Positions 1 through 5,117 of a stretch of DNA of 9,412 nt are shown here, piece after piece. The first letter of the stretch is position 1; the number at the start of each line of letters is the position of its first letter. The stretch is taken from NCBI GenBank assembly GCA_035693105.1, contig DASSHC010000241.1:1-9412 (forward strand). The letters run 5' to 3'. Below the pieces are notes generated by a model. That model saw nothing but the letters and a program-made list of their open reading frames with translations, did not search any database and was not told the origin of the DNA. The position numbers were made by a program, and so were the translations under genes. This stretch comes from DASSHC01 sp035693105 (GTDB lineage: Bacteria; Chloroflexota; Chloroflexia; Thermomicrobiales; Thermomicrobiaceae).

Positions 1-1010
1 TCGGCGTCCACCTCTACCCACACACCGACGCCTACGAGCGCGGCCGCGAGGCGGTCGAGCTGATCCCGCGCCTCCTCTCGGGTGAGGTCAAGCCGGCGAT
101 GCACCTGACGATGCTGCCGATGATGATCCCGACCAGCACGACGAACCTGCCGCCCGCCTCCGAGGTCAACGCGCGCTGCTGGGAGTGGGAGCGGCGCGAG
201 GGCGTGCTCGACTGTGCCTTCTTCCACGGCTTCCCCACCACCGACATCCCGCGCCCCACCGTCAGCGTGCTGGCGATGACCGACGACGACCCGGCGCTGG
301 CCCGGGAGATCGCCAACGACGTAGCCGGCTTCATCTGGGAGATCCAGGAGCGCTTCCGGCCGGTCATCACGCCGCCGGAGGAGGCGATCCGGCAGGCGCT
401 GGCCGCCGAGGGCCGCCCGGTCGTGATCAACGACACCGCCGACAACCCCGGCGGCGGCGCGCCCGGCGACGCCACCCACCTGCTGCGCGCCATGCTGGAG
501 GCTGGCCTGGATGACGCCTGCTTCGGCTACATCACCGATCCCGAGACCGCGGCCCAGGCGCACGCGGCCGGCGTCGGCGCGACGATCCAGGTGCGGCTGG
601 GCGGCAAGACCGAGCCGCTGCACGGCGAGCCGATCGAGGCCGAGGCCTACGTCAAGAGCCTCAGCGACGGGCGCTTCATCCAGCAGTCGCCGATGGGGCG
701 CGGTGCGCGCGTCGATCTCGGCCAGATGGCGCGGCTGCGGATCGGCGGCGTCGACGTGATCGTCGGCACGGTACGCACCCAGACGCTCGATCCCGAGCTG
801 TTCTTGCTGAACGGCATCGACGTGACGCGCTGCAAGATCGTGGCGCTCAAGTCGAGCAACCACTTCCGCGCCGGCTTCGAGCCGATCGCGCACCAGATCA
901 TCCGCGCCGACACGCCCGGCCTGGTCTCGGTCGACCTCACCAGCTTCCCCTTCCAGCGCCTGGCGCACCCCGTCTGGCCGCACGACGAGCCCGTCTGGGA
1001 GCCGGAATAA
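1..1010 (+). CDS. M81 family metallopeptidase (MlrC-like), 5' end missing
   Basis: The reading frame is open from base 3 and ends at TAA 1008-1010, giving 335 visible residues. The true start lies left of the window, since family members are usually about 490-500 residues. An internal ATG at 99 is not the start, because the upstream frame already reads family sequence, GVHLYPHTDAYERG. Visible hallmarks, counted from base 3, are the YPHTD motif (residues 5-9) in the N-terminal M81 domain, then FFHGFPTTDIP (about 73-83), and DNPGGGAPGD (147-156) opening the MlrC C-terminal domain. The end, with KSSNHFRAGF followed by HPVWPHD, is also typical. MlrC of microcystin degraders is a zinc peptidase that cleaves linearised cyclic peptides; most relatives have unknown substrates, so peptide or amide hydrolysis in the cytoplasm is as far as the call goes. 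The gene converges on the hydrolase gene, with a 32-bp inverted repeat between them. Confidence 0.88.
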   Translation, partial: GVHLYPHTDAYERGREAVELIPRLLSGEVKPAMHLTMLPMMIPTSTTNLPPASEVNARCWEWERREGVLDCAFFHGFPTTDIPRPTVSVLAMTDDDPALAREIANDVAGFIWEIQERFRPVITPPEEAIRQALAAEGRPVVINDTADNPGGGAPGDATHLLRAMLEAGLDDACFGYITDPETAAQAHAAGVGATIQVRLGGKTEPLHGEPIEAEAYVKSLSDGRFIQQSPMGRGARVDLGQMARLRIGGVDVIVGTVRTQTLDPELFLLNGIDVTRCKIVALKSSNHFRAGFEPIAHQIIRADTPGLVSVDLTSFPFQRLAHPVWPHDEPVWEPE

Positions 1011-1053
1011 GAGCGAGGCCGGTGGCGAACGACGAGGATTGGCGATTGGGCAG

Positions 1054-1175
1054 GACGGATCCTTCGACTTCGCTCAGGATGACAGGGTTCTTGAGGGGCT
1101 GACGATGAGGATCATCGTCGTCCGAAAGGCCACAAACCAAACACTGTCATCCTGAGCGAAGTCGAAGGATCCGTC
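1054..1175. repeat. Perfect 32-bp inverted repeat pair between convergent genes
   Basis: The arm at 1054-1085 (core CCTTCGACTTCGCTCAGGAT) and the arm at 1144-1175 are exact reverse complements over 32 bases, separated by 58 bases. Each arm is itself dyad-like, with ATCCT near one end and AGGAT near the other, so each can fold alone or the two can pair into one long stem. The pair occupies most of the 202-base gap between the peptidase stop and the hydrolase stop, which otherwise holds nothing I recognise. The same unit recurs at 9339-9369, and diverged versions lie at 8915-8997, so this is a dispersed repeat family rather than a local accident. There is no T-tract next to the stem, so it is not a classical intrinsic terminator. 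A long hairpin at a convergent junction could still block transcription or protect 3' ends; that is inference. Confidence 0.93.
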
Positions 1176-1212
1176 GTCGATGCCGTCCCTGCGTGTCGAT
1201 GGGCACCGCCCT

Positions 1213-2037
1213 TTACCCACCCGGCGTCTCCTCAGCATCCAGCCGGTCGAGGAAGCCGGCGACGGCGCGGTTGAACTCGGCCGGAGCCTCGACGTTCGGC
1301 AGGTGGCCGGCGTTCGGCATCACCAGTTGCGTGGCGTTGGGGATGCCCGCCGCCAGCAGGTCGGCCGTGCGCCTGATGTCAGGCACGTCGCGCTCGCCCA
1401 CGATCACCAGCGTCGGTGCGCGGATCTCGGCCAGGCGCTCGACGGCGGGCGGCGCCAGCGCGCGAGCCGGGTCGCGCTGCAGCCAGTGCCAACCCGAGTA
1501 GCGCGCCTCGATCTCGGCGAGCAGCGCGGCGCGGTCCGGGCGCTCCAGCGCCGGGGCGAAGAAGGGGTGCCTGAGCCAGCGTTCGCGTGCCGCGGCGACG
1601 CCTTGTTCGCGCGCCATACGGTTGATGGCGCGGAACTCGTCAAGTAGCCCGGGCGACCAGGGCACGCCGCCGAGGGTGGAGTCGGCCAGCACCAGCCCGC
1701 GCACGGCCTCGGGGTGCTCCAACACGAAATCGACGGCTACGCCGCCGCCCAGCGAGAGTCCCAGCAGGTCGGTCCGGCTGATCCCGAGCTGTGCCACCAA
1801 GCCGATGAGGTCATCGACATGCGAGTAGGGCTCCTCGCCGGGGAGCGCGGAAGCACCGTGGCCGCGCAGGTCGTAGCGGATGACACGCCGCGTGCGCGCC
1901 AGCGGCACGAACTGCTCGTCCCAGATCTGCCGGTCGAGGGTGAACCCGTGCAGCAGCACCAGCGGGTGGCCGTTACCGGCCTCTTCGTAGGCCAGCTGCC
2001 CGTCGTCCAGGTCAATGAATCCGCCGGCAACGGACAC
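1213..2037 (-). CDS. Alpha/beta-fold hydrolase (3-oxoadipate enol-lactonase/haloperoxidase-like)
   Basis: This 274-residue protein has the full alpha/beta hydrolase layout and a normal length for the family. Visible parts are the oxyanion-hole motif LLHGFT (28-33), the RYDLRGHGAS strand-loop (54-63), the nucleophile elbow GLSLGG with Ser95, the acid in VGERD (Asp217) and the catalytic His245 in NAGH. The residues between about 130 and 195 form the cap region that decides substrate. Overall it looks like the PcaD/non-haem peroxidase/esterase branch. No other aromatic-degradation gene is nearby, so an enol-lactonase role is not supported and I give no symbol. There is no signal peptide, so it should be cytoplasmic. 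The start is GTG at 2035-2037, preceded by a weak purine-rich AAGGCGG. A well-formed promoter sits about 45-70 bases upstream. The gene diverges from the LLM oxidoreductase and converges on the peptidase. Confidence 0.88.
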   Translation of the reverse strand: MSVAGGFIDLDDGQLAYEEAGNGHPLVLLHGFTLDRQIWDEQFVPLARTRRVIRYDLRGHGASALPGEEPYSHVDDLIGLVAQLGISRTDLLGLSLGGGVAVDFVLEHPEAVRGLVLADSTLGGVPWSPGLLDEFRAINRMAREQGVAAARERWLRHPFFAPALERPDRAALLAEIEARYSGWHWLQRDPARALAPPAVERLAEIRAPTLVIVGERDVPDIRRTADLLAAGIPNATQLVMPNAGHLPNVEAPAEFNRAVAGFLDRLDAEETPGG

Positions 2038-2079
2038 GGCGCACCGCCTTCACGCCTCTGCCTTCAGTCCGACGCGGCC

Positions 2080-2107
2080 ATGATAGTGGCCGGCGGGAGC
2101 CGGTCAA
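2080..2107 (-). promoter_or_regulatory. Sigma70-type promoter for the alpha/beta hydrolase gene
   Basis: On the minus strand, TTGACC (2102-2107) and TATCAT (2080-2085) are separated by 16 bases. Each hexamer matches the sigma70 consensus at five of six positions. Transcription would begin near 2073, leaving a leader of about 36 bases before the GTG start at 2037. The spacer contains a small CCGGC/GCCGG dyad (2090-2094 and 2099-2103). The position, strand and short leader fit well, but no start site is measured. Confidence 0.55.
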
Positions 2108-2109
2108 GG

Positions 2110-2138
2110 TTGGAGTTTTGCCGGTCATCGGCGACAAT
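2110..2138 (+). promoter_or_regulatory. Weak candidate promoter for the LLM oxidoreductase gene
   Basis: TTGGAG (2110-2115) and GACAAT (2133-2138) are spaced 17 bases apart in the divergent intergenic region, on the strand of the oxidoreductase. The -10 matches four of six consensus bases, but the -35 matches only three. It is listed because some promoter must lie in this 147-base gap and I see no better plus-strand candidate. Confidence 0.22.
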
Positions 2139-2184
2139 CGAGGGATGAGATTGCAGAATACCGGCGAACCGCAAAGGAGCGAGC

Positions 2185-3147
2185 ATGCGCATCGGGGTGA
2201 TGATCGAGGGGCAAGAGGCGATTACCTGGGACCGCTGGTTTCACATTCTCGACGTGGCCGAGCGCCTGGGCTACGACTCGCTCTGGCGCTCGGATCACCT
2301 CTTCTCGGTCATGGGGCTCAGCCAACGCCCGACGCTGGCGCTCTGGCCCTCGCTGACGGCGGTTGGGCTCAAGAGCCAGCGGCTGGAGTTCGGCCAGCTC
2401 GTCTCGCCCACCACCTTCCGCAACCCGGTGATGCTGGCCAAGGAGGCCGTCGCGCTCGACCACCTCTCGGGCGGGCGCTACTGGCTCGGCCTCGGTGCCG
2501 GCTGGAACGAGCGCGAGCACGCCGCCTTTGGCTTCGACCTGCCGCCGCTCAAGGACCGCATGGACCGGTTGGAGGAGGCGCTGGAGGTGATCACGCTCCT
2601 CTGGACCGGCGAGCCGGTCAGCTACGCCGGGCGCTTCTTCCACCTGCGCGACGCGCAGATGCAGCCGACGCCGCTGGAGCAGGGGGGTGGCGGCGTGCCG
2701 CTGATCATCGGCGGCTCGGGCGAGAAGCGGCTGCTGAGCCTGGTGGCGCGCTTCGCCGGCGAGTGGAATTGCACCGTCATGCCCACCGAGCGCTACGCTC
2801 ACAAGGCCCAGGTGCTCGACCAGCACTGCGAGCGCGTCGGCCGCGACCCGCGGACCATCGCGCGCTCGATCATGATGGGTCACATCGTGGGTCGCGACCA
2901 GCGGGAGCTGGAGCAGCGGGCCAACTGGCTCAAGAACTTTCTGCCGGCGCTCAAGGACCGCACGCCAGAGGAGATCCTGCAAAGCCGCCGCGAGGGTGGC
3001 TCACTGGTCGGCACGCCGGACGAGGTGGTGGCGCAGCTCCAGCAGCTCACTCAGCTCGGTGTCTCGCGCGTCATGCTCCAGACCTTCAACCTGGAGGACG
3101 ACGCCGAGCTGGATCTGATCGCGCAAGAGGTCATGCCGAAGGTGTAG
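2185..3147 (+). CDS. LLM class flavin-dependent (probably F420) oxidoreductase
   Basis: A 320-residue luciferase-like monooxygenase-fold protein, a usual length for the F420-dependent branch. Family signs in order are an N-terminal beta strand (MRIGVMIEG), YDSLWRSDHLF (30-40), FRNPVMLAKEAVALDHLSGG (78-97) followed by the GLGAGWNERE cofactor-side motif (102-111), PLIIGGSGEKRLL (172-184) and a C-terminal LVGTPDEVVAQL (274-285). Relatives use F420 or FMN in a TIM barrel to oxidise or reduce small organic molecules. F420 is favoured by similarity to the TIGR03560/Rv-type LLM group from memory, not by a residue that decides it. The ATG at 2185 has a clear AAAGGAG ribosome site (2173-2179) five bases upstream. 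It is transcribed alone, divergent from the hydrolase, and ends before a repeat element. The substrate is unknown, and no F420 biosynthesis gene is in the window. Confidence 0.87.
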   Translation: MRIGVMIEGQEAITWDRWFHILDVAERLGYDSLWRSDHLFSVMGLSQRPTLALWPSLTAVGLKSQRLEFGQLVSPTTFRNPVMLAKEAVALDHLSGGRYWLGLGAGWNEREHAAFGFDLPPLKDRMDRLEEALEVITLLWTGEPVSYAGRFFHLRDAQMQPTPLEQGGGGVPLIIGGSGEKRLLSLVARFAGEWNCTVMPTERYAHKAQVLDQHCERVGRDPRTIARSIMMGHIVGRDQRELEQRANWLKNFLPALKDRTPEEILQSRREGGSLVGTPDEVVAQLQQLTQLGVSRVMLQTFNLEDDAELDLIAQEVMPKV

Positions 3148-3182
3148 CCGGGCACTCACCTAGCAGCCCCGATCGTCAGCCG

Positions 3183-3320
3183 GTAGGGGCGGACCCCTGT
3201 GGTCCGCCCTGGTCGTGCTACGCACCGGCCAGGGGAACAAAGGGCAACCTGAGCGACACCCATGAAGCTGGATGGCGGGCAACGAGGGCAGACATGGCTC
3301 CGTTCGAGGTCTGCCCCTAC
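3183..3320. repeat. 138-bp structured repeat element with 8-bp terminal inverted repeats
   Basis: The element begins GTAGGGGC (3183-3190) and ends GCCCCTAC (3313-3320), exact inverted copies. Inside are three hairpins: a perfect 9-bp stem GGGCGGACC/GGTCCGCCC (3187-3195 and 3201-3209) with a 5-base loop; CCCTGG/CCAGGG (3207-3212 and 3229-3234) enclosing GTGC/GCAC; and GGGCAGAC/GTCTGCCC (3286-3293 and 3309-3316) with a 15-base loop. It fills most of the 240-base gap between the oxidoreductase and PHP gene stops and has no coding potential I believe. It resembles a MITE-like or REP-like dispersed repeat; I recall GTAGGGGC...GCCCCTAC-type repeats from Chloroflexota genomes but cannot check. No flanking target duplication is obvious. 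The first hairpin lies 39 bases after the oxidoreductase stop but lacks a T-run, so it is not called a terminator. Confidence 0.7.
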
Positions 3321-3387
3321 AACATCGACATCGACGCTGTTCCGGTAGTGGGGCGACTTGTCACCATTCAGACAGCCAAGACAGCGG

Positions 3388-4233
3388 TCAGTGGCGCCCC
3401 TCCGCGCGCGCGCGGAGCAAGGTGACAGCGTCGAGGGGCACCGGGGCGCTGCCGAGCGCGCGGCCCTCGGCGCCGGGCCCAGGGATGCCGTGGAAGTCGC
3501 TGCCGCCGGTCGGCGCCAGCCCGAACTGAACGGCCAGCACCGCCAGCCGCGCCCGCGCCAGGTCGTCGTAGGCGGCGTAGAAGACCTCCAGCCCGTCCAG
3601 ACCGTGGGCCGCCAGCCGCGGCAGCGTCTCGGCCAGATCGGCCACGCTGAAGGGATGCGCCAGCACCGCCGCGCCCCCGGCCGCGTGGATGACGTCGATC
3701 GCCTCCTCGGCGCTGAGTCGCGGGCGCGGCGCGTAGCCGGGCTTGCCCGGTGACAGGAAGCGGTCGAAGGCCTCGTTCATCGAGCCGGCGATGCCGCGCT
3801 TGACCAGCGCACGGGCAACGTGCGCCCTGCCCACCACCTCGCCGCCGGCCAGCCGCTCGACCTCCTCAAGCGTCAGCGGCACCCCAGCCTGGTTGAGCTG
3901 CCGCACCATCACCGCCGCGCGGTCCCGGCGCCCCTCTCGCAGCGTGGCCAGCGTCTGTTGCAGCCGCGGCGCGGCGGGCTCGATGAAGTAGCCGAGCATG
4001 TGCAGCTCGCCCTGGCTGACGCTGATGCCCAGCTCTAACCCGCGGATCACCTCGACGCCGTGCTGCTTGCCCGACGCGACGGCCTCGGCCAGGCCGGCGG
4101 TCGTGTCGTGGTCGGTCAGTGCCAGCACCCGCAAGCCCAGCTCGGCGGCGCGGGCGACCAGTGCGGCGGGCGGCAGCACGCCGTCCGAGGCGTCGCTGTG
4201 GCTGTGGAGATCGACGACCGGTCGCTCCGGCAT
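3388..4233 (-). CDS. PHP-domain phosphoesterase, RNase AM / nucleoside 3',5'-bisphosphate phosphatase-like
   Basis: A 281-residue polymerase-and-histidinol-phosphatase (PHP) domain protein of the COG0613 type (E. coli YciV). The metal-site motifs are all present: DLHSHSDASDG (8-18, His10, His12, Asp17), LTDHDT (39-44, Asp41, His42), Glu67 in GLELG, His78 in ELHMLGYF, His193 in LAHPFS and GGSDFHG (243-249, Asp246, His248). Characterised relatives trim RNA 5'-3' or remove the 3'-phosphate from nucleoside bisphosphates such as pAp; either is plausible here. The helical insert between about 90 and 170 is usual for this group. I chose ATG 4231-4233 because AAGGG sits seven bases upstream. An ATG at 4239 directly abuts that site, and a longer reading from 4299 would run through a terminator-like hairpin. 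It is downstream of spoVS in the same direction, and it converges on the oxidoreductase. Confidence 0.87.
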   Translation of the reverse strand: MPERPVVDLHSHSDASDGVLPPAALVARAAELGLRVLALTDHDTTAGLAEAVASGKQHGVEVIRGLELGISVSQGELHMLGYFIEPAAPRLQQTLATLREGRRDRAAVMVRQLNQAGVPLTLEEVERLAGGEVVGRAHVARALVKRGIAGSMNEAFDRFLSPGKPGYAPRPRLSAEEAIDVIHAAGGAAVLAHPFSVADLAETLPRLAAHGLDGLEVFYAAYDDLARARLAVLAVQFGLAPTGGSDFHGIPGPGAEGRALGSAPVPLDAVTLLRARAEGRH

Positions 4234-4254
4234 CGGCATTCCCTTCGTGAGAGG

Positions 4255-4300
4255 AAATACGAAGATAATGAAACGTGCGCCGCTGGGGTGGCGGCGCACG
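4255..4300 (-). terminator. Intrinsic terminator or attenuator after spoVS, just before the PHP gene
   Basis: A perfect 10-bp stem, CGTGCGCCGC (4274-4283) with GCGGCGCACG (4291-4300), closes a 7-base loop. Read on the minus strand it is followed by the T-rich run TTTCATTATCTTCGTATTT. It starts 28 bases after the spoVS stop and its 3' foot is only 40 bases from the PHP start codon. It is therefore either the end of the spoVS transcript or a partial terminator controlling read-through into the PHP gene. Confidence 0.72.
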
Positions 4301-4328
4301 CAATAGAGCAGTATGAATGGTGCGGTGG

Positions 4329-4745
4329 TTAGCGCGGCTCGACGACTAATCGAATCGCGGTGCGGCTCTCCTCATCGATCTGAACGTCGATGAAGGCGGG
4401 GAGGCAAACAGCCTCAATGCCGGTCTCGAGCAGATAGTCGCGAGCGATCGCCACGGCCTTGACGGCCTGGTTGGTGGCGCCCGCGCCGATGGCCTGGACC
4501 TCGGCCCGGCCGGACTCGCGCACGACGCCGGCGATGGCGCCGGCAACCGCGCTCGGCCGCGAGCGGGCGGAGACCTTCAACACGTCACCGCGGCGCTCTT
4601 CGGTCAGGACCGGAGCCACATCGGCCTCGACATCGACGAACCCATTCGTCTCCTCGACCTCGCAGGCGGCGTCATCCGGCGGAAAGCTGGCGTTCGGCTC
4701 GATCTTGATGTCGCGCAGATCCAGCTTGCTAAAGAAACGATCCAT
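4329..4745 (-). CDS. SpoVS-domain protein with an acidic N-terminal extension
   Basis: The protein has 138 residues. The C-terminal part (about 54-138) is a complete, highly conserved SpoVS domain: DVLKVSARSRPSAVAGAIAG (54-73), AEVQAIGAGATNQAVKAVAI (81-100), LPAFIDVQIDEESRTAIRLV (115-134), ending VEPR. Typical SpoVS proteins are only about 86 residues, so the first 53 residues (MDRFFSKLDLRDIKIEP..., then an Asp/Glu-rich stretch) are extra and I recognise no domain in them. SpoVS affects sporulation septation and coat assembly in Bacillus, but it is widespread in non-sporulating bacteria and is predicted to have an Alba-like nucleic-acid-binding fold. The start is ATG 4743-4745, five bases after GGAGG. 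A GTG at 4757 is in frame but contains part of that ribosome site, and the ATG at 4748 is too close to it. It lies downstream of rny after a terminator and a 372-base gap, so it probably has its own promoter. Confidence 0.88.
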   Translation of the reverse strand: MDRFFSKLDLRDIKIEPNASFPPDDAACEVEETNGFVDVEADVAPVLTEERRGDVLKVSARSRPSAVAGAIAGVVRESGRAEVQAIGAGATNQAVKAVAIARDYLLETGIEAVCLPAFIDVQIDEESRTAIRLVVEPR

Positions 4746-5117
4746 CATGTCCTCCACGAGAACGGCGCCCGCCGCTCCCCCATGTGCATGCAGTGCATCG
4801 GTGCTTTTCCCCCACGTGGTCTGTCGTGTCTCGCCTCGTCAACCTCCAAACCCGCGTAGAACGATGACGGGACGGCCGCCGGCCGCCGGGTGCGCAGGCG
4901 TTGCCTGCGCCGCACGGTCTGTCCCCACACAGGCCCGCACGGGCGCGCCCACCGCACCTGATTTTGGCGCTCCGGCGCCACCGGCCGAATCCTCGCAAGG
5001 CTTACCACAAGATTCAAGAGTGCGTCAACTTGTCAGCCAACCACAGACCCAATCCGAAAACGAAACGCCGGATCGGCAATGCCGACCCGGCGTCTCTCCC
5101 GATTGCTCGATTGCTCG
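4746..5117. other. 372-base non-coding gap between rny and spoVS
   Basis: No credible gene lies here; the open frames across it are by-products of high GC. From the rny side (high coordinates) it holds the rny terminator. It then holds the candidate spoVS upstream region, with a minus-strand TTGACG (5021-5026) that could be a -35 but no good -10 partner. There is a TGGCGC/GCGCCA hairpin (4965-4970 and 4975-4980) and a perfect 8-bp GCGCAGGC/GCCTGCGC hairpin with a GTT loop (4892-4899 and 4903-4910). A GCCGGC-rich stretch occupies 4874-4888, and the spoVS ribosome site is at the end. If transcription starts near the right side, spoVS has a leader of more than 200 bases with several stable stems. 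Confidence 0.6.
5057..5093 (-). terminator. Intrinsic terminator of rny
   Basis: The stem pairs 5065-5071 (ACGCCGG) with 5087-5093 (CCGGCGT). It continues after one A-C mismatch with 5073-5077 (TCGGC) and 5081-5085 (GCCGA), closing a 3-base loop. On the minus strand the stem is followed at once by TTCGTTTTC. It begins 24 bases after the rny stop codon, the expected place for a Rho-independent terminator. Confidence 0.8.

Noticed and set aside
99..101. ATG at 99 as the start of the M81 peptidase
   Set aside because: The frame upstream to base 3 already encodes conserved M81 sequence (YPHTDAYERG), so the gene continues past the left edge.
1054..1175. Short CRISPR-like array or att site from the repeated CCTTCG units
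   Set aside because: Copies are inverted rather than direct, with no regular spacers and no integrase or cas gene nearby.
1213..3147. A catabolic operon formed by the hydrolase and the LLM oxidoreductase
   Set aside because: The two genes are divergent with separate promoter-like sites, and nothing in their sequences shows a shared substrate.
3187..3209. Intrinsic terminator of the LLM oxidoreductase
   Set aside because: The 9-bp stem is perfect but is followed by TGGTCGTGC rather than a T-run, and it is part of a larger repeat element.
2118..3425. A 435-codon open frame on the plus strand overlapping the LLM oxidoreductase
   Set aside because: The translation is Arg/Ala/Gly-rich with no family signal and runs into the repeat element; the overlapping frame at 2185-3147 has a strong ribosome site and clear LLM motifs.
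4234..4299. A longer PHP protein starting at 4299
   Set aside because: The 22 extra residues are encoded by the terminator-like hairpin and its T-rich tail, and no ribosome site precedes 4299; AAGGG is correctly placed for the ATG at 4233.
4329..4745. Evidence that the organism forms endospores, from spoVS
   Set aside because: SpoVS occurs in many non-sporulating bacteria, including Thermus and Chloroflexota, and no other sporulation gene is present in the window.
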